Source: Mesorhizobium_K sp040049215 (GTDB lineage: Bacteria > Pseudomonadota > Alphaproteobacteria > Rhizobiales > Rhizobiaceae). From it: DNA of 64,000 nt. How positions within the stretch are numbered: the first letter of the stretch is position 1; every line of letters starts with the position of its first letter. A model generated the notes under the pieces. That model searched no databases and was not told where the DNA came from. It was given only the letters and a program-made list of their open reading frames with translations. The DNA is taken from positions 124,001-188,000 of the forward strand of contig NZ_JBDZDN010000005.1 of assembly GCF_040049215.1 (NCBI RefSeq), written 5' to 3'. The position numbers were made by a program, and so were the translations under genes. Shown here one piece after another: positions 35,623 through 44,823 of this stretch.

Positions 35623-36789
35623 ATGAGCGGCGAGCTGGAGGGAACGATCGTTGTCGCGCTGGAACAGGCGGTGGCAGCGCCACTGGCAACCTCCCGGCTG
35701 GCCGACGCCGGCGCGCGTGTCATCAAGCTGGAGCGTCCCGAGGGCGATTTCGCACGCGGCTATGACGACTATGTGCTCGGCCAGTCGTCGTATTTCGTGT
35801 GGAACAACCGCGGCAAGGAATCCTGCACGGTCGACCTCAGGCAACTGGAGGACCTGGCGCTGGTGGAGAGGATGATCGCGGGTGCGGACGTGTTCGTGCA
35901 GAACCTCGCGCCCGGCGCGACCGAAAGGCTGGGCATCGGCAGTGCCGCGCTGCGCCTGCGCCACCCTCGCCTGACCGTCTGCGAGATCATCGGCTTCGCC
36001 ACCGGCACGCCCGACGAGCAGCGCAAGGCCTACGACCTGCTGATCCAGGCCGAGACGGGGCTTTCCGGCATCACCGGCTCCGGCCTGTCGGGGCCGACGC
36101 GGGTCGGCATCTCGATCTGTGACATCGCCACCGGCCAGGCGGCCTATGCCGCGATCCTGCAGGCCCTGCTCAAGCGCGAGAAGACCGGCCAGGGCTCGCA
36201 TATCCAAGTGTCGCTGTTCGACACCATCGCCGAATATCTCAACGTGCCTTATCTCGGCCGCCGCTATGGCGGGCGCGAGCCGCAGCGCCTCGGCCTCGCC
36301 CACCCTTCCATCGCACCCTACGGCGTGTTCAGCGCCAGTGATGGCGACGTGCTGATCGCGATCCAGAACGAGCGCGAGTGGAAGCTGTTTTGCGAGCACG
36401 TGCTTGGCAATGCCGGCCTTGCCGACGACCCCCGCTTCGATCGCAACATGATGCGAGTGCAAAACAGGATCGAACTCGACCGCAACGTGCAGGCGGCGGT
36501 GGCGCGGCGCACCGTGGAGGGACTATGCCGCCTGCTCGACAAGGTGCGCATCGCCTATGGACGGATCTCGACCATGGAGGATTTGATGGCGCATCGAAGT
36601 GCAACGACAGCCTCCGTGCAGACTCCGGCCGGACCAGTCGAACTGCTGGCGCCGCCGGTCGTCCTCAATGGCCGCCGGCCGGTGCTTGGCAGGGTGCCGG
36701 CACTGGGCGAGCACAGCCAGTCGCTGCGCACCGAATTCGGCGGCGCCGGCAATGGCCGCGAGACGCTCGCGGGAGCGGTCGAATCATGA
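35623..36789 (+). CDS. CaiB/BaiF family CoA-transferase
   Basis: 388 residues from the ATG at 35623 (AAGGA about 6 bases upstream; an ATG at 35602 lies at the SD). Class III CoA-transferase with the catalytic Asp in AYDLLIQAETG (D138). Moves CoA between acids, typically onto a dicarboxylic or branched acid. First gene of a run with the MmgE/PrpD, dehydrogenase, hydratase and lyase, so it likely activates the substrate. Its stop overlaps the next start (ATGA). Confidence 0.92.
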   Translation: MSGELEGTIVVALEQAVAAPLATSRLADAGARVIKLERPEGDFARGYDDYVLGQSSYFVWNNRGKESCTVDLRQLEDLALVERMIAGADVFVQNLAPGATERLGIGSAALRLRHPRLTVCEIIGFATGTPDEQRKAYDLLIQAETGLSGITGSGLSGPTRVGISICDIATGQAAYAAILQALLKREKTGQGSHIQVSLFDTIAEYLNVPYLGRRYGGREPQRLGLAHPSIAPYGVFSASDGDVLIAIQNEREWKLFCEHVLGNAGLADDPRFDRNMMRVQNRIELDRNVQAAVARRTVEGLCRLLDKVRIAYGRISTMEDLMAHRSATTASVQTPAGPVELLAPPVVLNGRRPVLGRVPALGEHSQSLRTEFGGAGNGRETLAGAVES

Positions 36790-38108
36790 GCCTGACTCGA
36801 GACCTGATCCGCCTCATTCGCGCCAAACCGCGCGACAGGCTGGACCTCGACCAGGCGGCGCTCTTCGTGCTCGACACGCTGGCCTGCGCGCTCGGAGCGC
36901 TGAACACCGAGCCGGCCCGCATTCTCAAAGCAATCGCGCCGTTGGAGACCGCCGACACGCCACGCAGCGCTTTCTATTTCGGCGGGCTTTCGCACATCCT
37001 CGAAATGGATGATCTGCATCGCGACTCCGTCACCCATCCGGGCTGCGTCGTCATCCCGGCAGCACTTGCCGTCGCCGCGCGCGACGATCTCGGCGGGGTC
37101 GCCTTCCTGGAAGCGGTGCTGGCTGGCTACGAAGCCTGTTGCCGCGTCGGCATGGCCGCCGGCAAGGCGCATTACCGGGTCTGGCACGCCACATCGACCT
37201 GCGGGCCGTTCGGCTCCGCCATGGCGGTGGCCGACCTCATCGGCCTGTCCGAGGACCAGGCCGTATGGGCGCTGGGCAATGCCGGCACGCAATCCTCCGG
37301 CCTGTGGCAATTCCTCGAATCGGGCGCCATGAGCAAGCATCTGCACACAGCCCGCGCCGCCGAATCCGGCGTACTCGCCTCGCTGATGGCGGCGCAGGGT
37401 TTTACTGGGCCTGACGAGATCCTGGAGGGCAAGAAAGGCTTCTTCGTCGGGCTCTGCCCGGACCCGCTTCCCGAAGCGGTGACGGCCGGGCCGGAGCGGC
37501 CTTGGGAATTGACGCGAACCTCGATCAAACCCTGGCCCTGCTGCCGCCACACGCATCCCTCGATCGATGCAGCGCTTTCCCTGCACGATGAGATCGGTGG
37601 CGCTGAAATCGCGAAAGTCACGATCGGCGCCCATCAGGCCGCACTCGACGTCTGCGACCGTCATCAGCCGCAGGATCCCTATAGCGCCAAGTTCTCGCTC
37701 CAGCATTGCGTGGCGGCGGCGCTGACCGACGGCGCGGTCGTGCAGTCGAGCTTCGACACGAGCGCCCGCACCCGGCTGGCCTCTGCCCGCGCCAAAGTTG
37801 AGGTCGGGCTCGCCGCCGGCATCGACGCCGCTTATCCAGCCTCCTGGGGCACGGAATTGAGCGTCGAAACCAATGATGGGCGCCGCTTCACCACAGCACG
37901 TCGCGACGCCAAGGGCGATCCGGAAAATCCGGTCACCGCGCTGGAGCTCTCCGCCAAGGCGCGCGCGGTGTTGGCAGACGGCGGCATCGGAGAGAACCGC
38001 GCCGAGGCGTTGATCGCCGCCGTGCTGGCGTTGCCGGACGACGCGCCGGTCCGAGCGCTCGACCTGTTCCCCAACGACAAGGGCGGGCCCGACGCCCGGT
38101 ATCAGTGA
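36786..38108 (+). CDS. MmgE/PrpD family protein, copy 1
   Basis: 440 residues from the ATG at 36786, coupled by ATGA to the CoA-transferase. Family motifs: SHILEMDDLHRDSVTHPG, GNAGTQSSGLWQF, KHLHTARAAESG and KPWPCCRHTHPSIDA. The family includes 2-methylcitrate dehydratase, iminodisuccinate epimerase and cis-aconitate decarboxylase, so it acts on tri- or dicarboxylates; the exact reaction is not readable. A second MmgE/PrpD gene is at 58539. Confidence 0.9.
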   Translation: MSLTRDLIRLIRAKPRDRLDLDQAALFVLDTLACALGALNTEPARILKAIAPLETADTPRSAFYFGGLSHILEMDDLHRDSVTHPGCVVIPAALAVAARDDLGGVAFLEAVLAGYEACCRVGMAAGKAHYRVWHATSTCGPFGSAMAVADLIGLSEDQAVWALGNAGTQSSGLWQFLESGAMSKHLHTARAAESGVLASLMAAQGFTGPDEILEGKKGFFVGLCPDPLPEAVTAGPERPWELTRTSIKPWPCCRHTHPSIDAALSLHDEIGGAEIAKVTIGAHQAALDVCDRHQPQDPYSAKFSLQHCVAAALTDGAVVQSSFDTSARTRLASARAKVEVGLAAGIDAAYPASWGTELSVETNDGRRFTTARRDAKGDPENPVTALELSAKARAVLADGGIGENRAEALIAAVLALPDDAPVRALDLFPNDKGGPDARYQ

Positions 38109-39265
38109 TGTCCGAAGCGCAAGACCACAAGGATATCCGCGACGCGGTGCACAAGCTGTGCGAGCGGTTTCCGGGAGAGTACTGGCGCAAGCTCGATGCC
38201 GAGCGCGCCTATCCGGCCGAGTTCGTCGACGCGCTCACCGAAGCCGGCTATCTGGCGACGCTGATCCCGGAAGAATATGGCGGTGCCGGCTTGACGCTTT
38301 CGGCCGCCGCGGCGGTGCTTGAGGAGATCCAGCGCTCCGGAGGCAATGGCGGCGCCTGTCACGCGCAGATGTATGTCATGGGCACGTTGCTGCGGCACGG
38401 CAACGAAGCGCAGAAGCAGCGCTATCTGCCGAAGGTGGCGAGCGGCGAATTGCGGCTGCAGGCATTCGGCGTGACGGAACCCGGCAGCGGCACCGACACG
38501 AGCTCTTTGCGCACCTTCGCGCGGCGCGACGGCAACCACTATGTCGTCAGCGGCCAGAAGATATGGACGAGCCGGGCTGAGTATTCCGATCTGATGCTGC
38601 TTCTGGCGCGCACCACGCCGCGTGACCAGGTGGCCAAGCGTACTGACGGCCTCTCGGTCTTCATCCTCGACATGCGCGAGGCGACCGGTAACGGGCTGAC
38701 CATCCGGCCGATCCGCACGATGATGAACCACGCCACCACCGAGGTCTTCTTCGACGATGTGCGCGTGCCGGCGGAGAACCTCGTCGGCGAGGAAGGCAAC
38801 GGTTTCCGCTACATCCTCTCCGGCATGAATGCCGAGCGCATCCTGATCGCAGCCGAATGCGTGGGCGACGCCAAGTGGCTGATCGAAAAGGCGTCCCGCT
38901 ATGCCGGCGAGCGCAACGTCTTCGGCCGGCCGATCGGCGCCAACCAGGGCATCCAGTTTCCCATCGCGCGCGCCTACGCCAATATGCGCGCGGCCGAGCT
39001 GATGGTGCGGGAAGCAACGCTCCTCTACGAGCAGGGCAAGGATTGCGGTGCCGAGGCCAACATGGCCAAGATGCTCGCCGCCGATGCCTCCAACGAGGCA
39101 GCCAATGCCTGCATCCAGACGCATGGCGGCTTTGGCTTCGCCGAGGAATACGACATCGAGCGCAAGTTCCGCGAGACGAGGCTCTATCAGGTCGCTCCGA
39201 TCTCCACCAATCTCATCCTTTCCTTCCTTTCCGAGCATGTGCTCGGAATGCCCCGCTCCTACTGA
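38108..39265 (+). CDS. Acyl-CoA dehydrogenase, copy 1
   Basis: 385 residues; ATG at 38108 overlaps the previous TGA (TGATG), with a GTG one codon earlier also possible. FAD-dependent: LQAFGVTEPGSGTDTSSLRT, GQKIWTSRAEY, RTMMNHATTEVFFDDVRVPA, and HGGFGFAEEYDIERKFRE, which carries the usual catalytic Glu region. Likely oxidises the CoA ester made by the CoA-transferase to the enoyl-CoA. Confidence 0.92.
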   Translation: MSEAQDHKDIRDAVHKLCERFPGEYWRKLDAERAYPAEFVDALTEAGYLATLIPEEYGGAGLTLSAAAAVLEEIQRSGGNGGACHAQMYVMGTLLRHGNEAQKQRYLPKVASGELRLQAFGVTEPGSGTDTSSLRTFARRDGNHYVVSGQKIWTSRAEYSDLMLLLARTTPRDQVAKRTDGLSVFILDMREATGNGLTIRPIRTMMNHATTEVFFDDVRVPAENLVGEEGNGFRYILSGMNAERILIAAECVGDAKWLIEKASRYAGERNVFGRPIGANQGIQFPIARAYANMRAAELMVREATLLYEQGKDCGAEANMAKMLAADASNEAANACIQTHGGFGFAEEYDIERKFRETRLYQVAPISTNLILSFLSEHVLGMPRSY

Positions 39266-39285
39266 CGACATCGGAGACCACAGCG

Positions 39286-40134
39286 ATGTCCGATCATTTG
39301 CCTGGCCAGCTCGCAGACTGGATCGGCCGCACCAGCCGGTCGCAGGACGTCGTCACCGAGCGGCTGGATGCAAGCTTCAGGGCCGTGCTGGCCCCCTATT
39401 TCGCTCCGGTCTCCGACGGACAGGTCCCTCTCGGCCTGCACTGGTGTCTTTGCCCTGCAATAGCTGAGATGACCGAGCTTGGCTCCGACGGGCACCCGGC
39501 CAAGAACCGCGACCTGCCGCCGGTTCCGCTGCCGCGCCGCATGTGGGCCGGCGGCATGATTGAGACGTTCGACGCGCTGCGCGTCGGCGACGCAGTCACG
39601 CGCATCTCTACCATCAGCGACGTCACGCACAAACAAGGACGCAGCGGTGAACTCTGGTTCGTCACCGTAACCCACCAATACGAGACCGTTCGCGGGATCG
39701 CGATCCGGGACAGGCAGGATATCGTCTATCGCGGTGCGGCAGACCAGAGCCCGGCAAAGGCCAGCGCACCTATCGCTCCACCCTCACCCAGTCCAAGCAA
39801 CCGGCACTGGACCATGCAGACCTCGCCGGTGCTGCTGTTCCGCTATTCGGCCATCACCTTCAACGGCCACCGCATCCACTACGACCATCCTTATGCCACC
39901 GGCGTAGAGGGTTACGACGGCTTGGTCGTGCACGGACCGATGCAAGCGACATTGCTCTTGAACCTTGCTGCGGTGGAAACCGGCCGGACGCCACAACGCT
40001 TCAGCTATCGCGGCGTCGCGCCAGCCATCGCCGGCGCCGAGTTGATGGTCTGCCGCGATGCCAACAATGCGCAGGACTACTGGACCGAGAGCGACGGCAA
40101 GCTGCACATGAAAGCGAAAGCCGAATTGTCATGA
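39286..40134 (+). CDS. MaoC/FAS1-like dehydratase (mesaconyl-C4-CoA hydratase-like)
   Basis: 282 residues from the ATG at 39286. N-terminal FAS1-like dehydratase part and C-terminal hot-dog motif FRYSAITFNGHRIHYDHPYA, as in mesaconyl-C4-CoA hydratases. In the pathway it would hydrate the enoyl-CoA made by the dehydrogenase to a beta-hydroxyacyl-CoA for the following lyase. Coupled to it by ATGA. Substrate inferred only by analogy. Confidence 0.85.
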   Translation: MSDHLPGQLADWIGRTSRSQDVVTERLDASFRAVLAPYFAPVSDGQVPLGLHWCLCPAIAEMTELGSDGHPAKNRDLPPVPLPRRMWAGGMIETFDALRVGDAVTRISTISDVTHKQGRSGELWFVTVTHQYETVRGIAIRDRQDIVYRGAADQSPAKASAPIAPPSPSPSNRHWTMQTSPVLLFRYSAITFNGHRIHYDHPYATGVEGYDGLVVHGPMQATLLLNLAAVETGRTPQRFSYRGVAPAIAGAELMVCRDANNAQDYWTESDGKLHMKAKAELS

Positions 40135-40970
40135 CACCGGCCAGCCAAGGGCGGATGCACGGACTTGCCGCAGTGGTGGCTCCGTTGTTCGTGCCGGCAA
40201 GCCGGCCCGACCGTTTCGCCAAGGCGGCGACCTCGGGAGCCGATGCGATCATCGTCGATCTCGAAGATGCGGTGCCGGCGAACCTGAAGGACGAGGCGCG
40301 TGCCAATCTCGGCACGATTTTCGGGCTTGCCGTTCCGGCTTTCGTACGCATCAATGCCGAGGGAACGCCCTGGCACGAGGCCTACCTTGACGCGCTCAGC
40401 GCGCTTGGCATCAGACGCATTTGCGTTCCCAAGGTCGAAGACGCCGACGTTCTCGGTCGCATCGCTCAGATCGAGACGGCCGCAGGCCTTGAAGGCGCGC
40501 AGGCGATCGCGCGACATCCGCAGGTGTCGCAACTGGCATTCGGGCCGGCCGACTTCTTTCTCGACATGGGCATGCTTGCTTCTGCCGAAATGACGCGGCA
40601 CGTCCTGTGCCGGCTTGCCATCGCCAGCCGTGCCGCCGGCATCGCGGCCCCGCTTGACGGCCCCGCCTTCACGATGGGCGACGCTGCCGTGCTGGCAACG
40701 GAATGCCTGACAGCGGTTGCCTGCGGCGCTGGTGGCAAATTGTGCATCCATCCCGCGCAGCCGGGCGCCGTTCTCGAGCATTTCCTGCCCGGTGCATCGG
40801 AAGTCGAGTGGGCTCGGCGTATCGTCAGTGAGGGCGGCGACGACGGCGCGCGGGTCGTGCAAGGCCAGATGATCGACGCGCCGCTAATCGCAAGGGCGCA
40901 ACTTGTCTTGCAGCGCAGCCGTGGACGCGGCACCCAGATGGCACGGCACAATCAGGAGATCCGGACATGA
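40131..40970 (+). CDS. CitE/HpcH-type CoA ester lyase
   Basis: 279 residues starting at the ATGA overlap at 40131. TIM-barrel lyase motifs: LFVPASRPDRFAKAA, DAIIVDLEDAVPANLKDEAR (metal Glu/Asp), FVRINAEGTPW, KVEDADVL. Matches citramalyl/malyl-CoA lyase-type enzymes that cut a beta-hydroxyacyl-CoA into two products such as acetyl-CoA plus a keto acid. The expected next step after the hydratase. Confidence 0.9.
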   Translation: MTPASQGRMHGLAAVVAPLFVPASRPDRFAKAATSGADAIIVDLEDAVPANLKDEARANLGTIFGLAVPAFVRINAEGTPWHEAYLDALSALGIRRICVPKVEDADVLGRIAQIETAAGLEGAQAIARHPQVSQLAFGPADFFLDMGMLASAEMTRHVLCRLAIASRAAGIAAPLDGPAFTMGDAAVLATECLTAVACGAGGKLCIHPAQPGAVLEHFLPGASEVEWARRIVSEGGDDGARVVQGQMIDAPLIARAQLVLQRSRGRGTQMARHNQEIRT

Positions 40971-42436
40971 ATGACAAAACCAGCCAGGCGCCGGTGCAGA
41001 AGGCGAAAGGCGTGTTCATCGACAATCAGTGGCGACCAGCCAAATCGGGCCGCGTTATCGATGTCTATGCACCGGCCGAAGGCGCGGTGTTCGCGCAGAT
41101 CGCGGCGGGCGGCGCCGAGGACATCGACGCTGCCGTACAAGCTGCCCGTCGGGCCCATGAAGGCGCCTGGGGCCGGCTGACGGCGGTCGATCGCGGTCGC
41201 CTGCTGTCGAAGCTTGGGCAGTTGATCCTCGACCACGTCGACGAACTCACCCTGATCGAGGCGCGCGACACCTCCAAGCCCTTGCGGCAGGCTCACGCCG
41301 ACATCCTTGCCTGTGCGCGCTACTTCGAATTCTTCGGTGGCGCGGCCGACAAGTTCCATGGCGAAACGATCCCGTTCATGAACGGCTATTTCGTCGCCAC
41401 CGAGCGCGAGCCGCATGGCGTGACCGGCCACATCATCCCGTGGAATTACCCGGCGCAGATGTTTGGCCGCACGCTGGCGCCGGCACTGGCGACCGGCAAC
41501 GCCACTGTGCTCAAGCCGGCCGAGGACGCCTGCCTGACTCCGCTGCGCATTGCCGAACTCGCCGCCGAGGCCGGCTTGCCCGAGGGCGCGCTGAACATCG
41601 TGCCGGGCATTGGCAGCGAAGCCGGCGCTGCCTTGATCTCGCATCCGGGCGTCGATTTCCTGTCCTTCACCGGCAGCCCGGAGGTCGGTGTCATGGTGCA
41701 GACCGAAGCCGCCAAGAACCATATCACCTGCACGCTGGAACTCGGTGGAAAATCACCGCAGATCGTCTTCGACGATGTCGACCTCGACGCTGCTTTGCCC
41801 AGCCTGGTCAACGCCATCGTGCAGAATGCCGGCCAGACATGCTCGGCCGGCTCCCGCCTGCTGGTGGAGAAGAAGGCCTATGACCGCGTGGTCGAAGCGG
41901 TCATCGCGCGCTTTTCGACGCTGAAGGCCGGGACGCCGGAGATGGACCTCGACCTCGGCGCGCTGATCAATCCGCGCCAGAAGAAGCGGGTCGAAAGCTT
42001 CTGTGCCAGGGCCGCCGATGATGGCATTCCGCTGCTCGCGCAAGGCAGTGTCGCCGACGGCGCACCGCAAGCCGGCTATTTCGTCGCGCCGAAGCTCTAC
42101 GGGCCGGTGCCGCGCGCCAACACGCTGGCACGTGACGAAGTGTTCGGACCGGTGCTGTCGGTGATCCCCTTCGACGACGAAGCCGACGCGATCGCCACCG
42201 CCAACGGCACGGATTTCGGCCTGATCGCCGGCGTCTGGACGCAGGACGCGAAACGCGCCACGCGTGTCGCCCGCAAGGTTCGCGCCGGCCAGGTCTATGT
42301 CAACGCCTATGGCGCCGGCGGCGGCATCGAGCTGCCCTTCGGCGGCGTGCGCAAGTCCGGCCATGGCCGCGAGAAGGGCTTTGCCGCCCTGCACGACTTC
42401 ACCACGATGAAGACCATCATCGTCAAGCACGACTGA
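40967..42436 (+). CDS. NAD(P)-dependent aldehyde dehydrogenase
   Basis: 489 residues; overlaps the lyase by ATGA. Motifs: HIIPWNYPAQM, catalytic Glu in LELGGKSPQIV, catalytic Cys in NAGQTCSAGSRLL, and DEVFGPVLSVIPF. Oxidises an aldehyde to an acid; in this cluster it could convert an aldehyde intermediate or product. Standard length and complete. Confidence 0.93.
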   Translation: MNDKTSQAPVQKAKGVFIDNQWRPAKSGRVIDVYAPAEGAVFAQIAAGGAEDIDAAVQAARRAHEGAWGRLTAVDRGRLLSKLGQLILDHVDELTLIEARDTSKPLRQAHADILACARYFEFFGGAADKFHGETIPFMNGYFVATEREPHGVTGHIIPWNYPAQMFGRTLAPALATGNATVLKPAEDACLTPLRIAELAAEAGLPEGALNIVPGIGSEAGAALISHPGVDFLSFTGSPEVGVMVQTEAAKNHITCTLELGGKSPQIVFDDVDLDAALPSLVNAIVQNAGQTCSAGSRLLVEKKAYDRVVEAVIARFSTLKAGTPEMDLDLGALINPRQKKRVESFCARAADDGIPLLAQGSVADGAPQAGYFVAPKLYGPVPRANTLARDEVFGPVLSVIPFDDEADAIATANGTDFGLIAGVWTQDAKRATRVARKVRAGQVYVNAYGAGGGIELPFGGVRKSGHGREKGFAALHDFTTMKTIIVKHD

Positions 42437-42464
42437 CAGACACCAAAAAAGTGAGGAGACGACA

Positions 42465-43214
42465 ATGAGACTGAACGGCAAGAGTGCATTGGTGACCGGA
42501 GCAGCGTCTGGTTTCGGCGTCGAGATCGCGGCGACCTTCGCGCGCGAAGGGGCGAAGGTCGTCATCATGGACCTCAACGGCGATGGTGCCGAAGCGACTG
42601 CCAAGTCGATCGGCGCGTCGGCGCGCGCCATCAAGGGCGACGTCACCAAGGCGGCCGACATCAATGCCGCCGTCGCGGCGACGATCGACTTCGGCGGCAA
42701 GATCGACATCGTCGTCAACAATGCCGGCTGGACCCACCGCAACAAGCCGATGCTGGAGGTCACCGAAGAAGAGTTCGAGCGCGTCTACGACATCAATGTG
42801 CGCTCGATCTTCCACATGTCGCGCGCGGTGGTGCCGCCGATGCAGAAGCAGCGCGGCGGCGTCATCATCAACATCGGCTCGGTGGCCGGCATCCGCCCTC
42901 GCCCCGGCCTCAGCTGGTACAACTCCACCAAGGGCGCGGTGAACCTGTTGTCGCGCTCGATGGCGGTGGAGTTCGCGCCTAACAACATCCGCGTCAACTG
43001 CGTCGCACCGGTGATGGCCGCGACCGGCCTGATCGAGCAGTTCATGGGCGTTCCCGACACCCCGGAAAACCGCGCCCGCTTCATCGCCACCATTCCGCTC
43101 GGCCGCTTTTCGACGCCGCGCGACATTGCCAATGCCTGCCTCTATCTGGCATCGGACGAAGCCGACTTCGTCACCGGCGTGGTGCTGGAGGTCGATGGCG
43201 GCCGCACCGTCTGA
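42465..43214 (+). CDS. SDR-family oxidoreductase (classical type)
   Basis: 249 residues, with a GAGG ribosome site. Cofactor motif TGAASGFG, NNAG, active site Ser, then YNSTKGAVN (Y and K spaced by three), and the C-terminal FVTGVVLEVDGG. Most like NAD(P)-dependent FabG-type reductases. Last gene of the CoA operon; 28 bases after the aldehyde dehydrogenase. Substrate unknown. Confidence 0.92.
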   Translation: MRLNGKSALVTGAASGFGVEIAATFAREGAKVVIMDLNGDGAEATAKSIGASARAIKGDVTKAADINAAVAATIDFGGKIDIVVNNAGWTHRNKPMLEVTEEEFERVYDINVRSIFHMSRAVVPPMQKQRGGVIINIGSVAGIRPRPGLSWYNSTKGAVNLLSRSMAVEFAPNNIRVNCVAPVMAATGLIEQFMGVPDTPENRARFIATIPLGRFSTPRDIANACLYLASDEADFVTGVVLEVDGGRTV

Positions 43215-43237
43215 TCCGGTTCGAAAGGCCAATGCAA

Positions 43238-43271
43238 AACCCCCGGATCGATCATCCGGGGGTTCCTTTTT
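43238..43271. terminator. Bidirectional rho-independent terminator
   Basis: Arms AACCCCCGGAT (43238-43248) and ATCCGGGGGTT (43254-43264) with a 5-base loop, followed by CCTTTTT on the plus strand; on the minus strand it is followed by TTTTGC. Lies between the convergent SDR and ABC ATPase genes and should end both transcripts. Confidence 0.85.
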
Positions 43272-43332
43272 GGAAGGCGGTGCACGGCAAATGTCGGCGG
43301 CGACATGATGTGCCGGCGCCGTTGGAATCCGG

Positions 43333-44823
43333 TCAGTGCACGGCGGCGTACATCAGCTTTTCCTCTGTCGCCTCGATCGGCGAGAACTCCTCCACCACCT
43401 TGCCCTGGCGCGCCACCAGCAGGCGATCGGAAAGCTGCATCACTTCAGGCAGGTAGGATGAGATCACCACCACGGCCTTGCCCTCGTCGGCGAGCCGATT
43501 GATGATCTGGTGAATCTCGGCGATGGCGCCGACATCGACGCCGCGCGTCGGCTCATCGAAGATGATCAGCTCCGGCTCCTGCACCAGCGACTTGGCGATG
43601 ACCGCCTTCTGCTGGTTGCCGCCTGACAGTTCGATGACGCGCGCACCCTTGCTGACGGCGCGCACCTGCAGCGATTTCACCCATTTGTCGCCGACCTTAT
43701 CGACCTCGCTGCCCTTCAGCCAGAACTTGCCGCGCAGTTTGGCGAGCAGGCCGATGAAGATGTTCGACTTGATCGACATGGTCTCGAAGAAACCTTCGAT
43801 CTTGCGGTCCTCGGTGATGTAGGCGACGCCATCGCGCACGCTTTGCGCCGGCACGCGGTAGCGCACGCGCTTGCCTTCCAGGAACACCTCGCCGCCATTG
43901 GTGTAGTCGCGCTTGATCGCGCCGGCGACAACCTTGAAGGTCTCGGTGCGGCCCGAGCCGACCAGCCCGAAAATGCCGGTGATCTGGCCGGCGAAGACGG
44001 ACAGCGAATTGTTCTTCACCACATTGCCGACACGCAGGTTGCTGACGCTGAGCACACGCCGACCGGCCGGCCGTACGGTGGTCTTGCGAGTGCCGTAGAG
44101 TTCCTGCGACAGGGTGCGGCCGACCATCGCCTGGACGATGCGGGCGCGGTCGAAATTCGCTGTCTGGTCGGTCACCACCAGCCTGCCGTCGCGCAGGATG
44201 GTGATGCGGTCGGAGATCGACAGAGCCTCCTCCAGCGCATGCGAGATGAAGATGACGGAGACGCCACGCTGCTTCAACGTGTTAACGAGTTCAAAGAAGT
44301 GGGCCTTCTCTTCCGGCGTCAGCGTGGCGGTCGGCTCGTCGAAGACGACAATGCGTGCCTTAAGCAGCATGGCGCGGGCGATCTCGACCATCTGCTTCTT
44401 GGCCGCGCCCAGCGAGCCCACCAGCACGGTCGGATCGACCTGGAAGCTCAGCGACTGCATGAACTGCTGGGCGGCGATGTTGATGCCGCGCACGCGGTTG
44501 AAGAAGCGCTCATTGCCGAGGAAGAGGTTCTGCGCCACCGTCATCGACGGCACCAGGCTGGTTTCCTGGAACACCATGGCAATACCAGCCGACAATGCTT
44601 CGGACGGCGTGCGCAATGCAATGTCCTTGCCGTCGAGCAGGATCGTTCCCGATGTCGGCGCGACAACGCCTGCGATCATCTTGGTGAGCGTCGACTTGCC
44701 GGCGCCATTCTCGCCGAGCAAGGCGTGGACCTCGCCCTTCATCAGGGCGAAATCGATGCTCTCGACAGCGGCGACGCGTGCATAGACCTTGGTCAGTTGG
44801 CGCAGTTCGAGGATCGGGCTCAT
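43333..44823 (-). CDS. Sugar ABC transporter ATP-binding protein (RbsA-type, two ATPase domains)
   Basis: 496 residues from the ATG at 44823, overlapping the upstream stop (ATGA). First ATPase domain: Walker A GENGAGKST, Walker B VVFDEPT, with an unusual signature (GAAKKQMVEIARA). Second domain: degenerate Walker A GLVGSGRTE and signature ELSGGNQQK, then IFDEPTRGVD, as usual for RbsA-type. Couples ATP hydrolysis to uptake through the two permeases of the same operon. Last gene of the operon. Confidence 0.93.
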   Translation of the reverse strand: MSPILELRQLTKVYARVAAVESIDFALMKGEVHALLGENGAGKSTLTKMIAGVVAPTSGTILLDGKDIALRTPSEALSAGIAMVFQETSLVPSMTVAQNLFLGNERFFNRVRGINIAAQQFMQSLSFQVDPTVLVGSLGAAKKQMVEIARAMLLKARIVVFDEPTATLTPEEKAHFFELVNTLKQRGVSVIFISHALEEALSISDRITILRDGRLVVTDQTANFDRARIVQAMVGRTLSQELYGTRKTTVRPAGRRVLSVSNLRVGNVVKNNSLSVFAGQITGIFGLVGSGRTETFKVVAGAIKRDYTNGGEVFLEGKRVRYRVPAQSVRDGVAYITEDRKIEGFFETMSIKSNIFIGLLAKLRGKFWLKGSEVDKVGDKWVKSLQVRAVSKGARVIELSGGNQQKAVIAKSLVQEPELIIFDEPTRGVDVGAIAEIHQIINRLADEGKAVVVISSYLPEVMQLSDRLLVARQGKVVEEFSPIEATEEKLMYAAVH

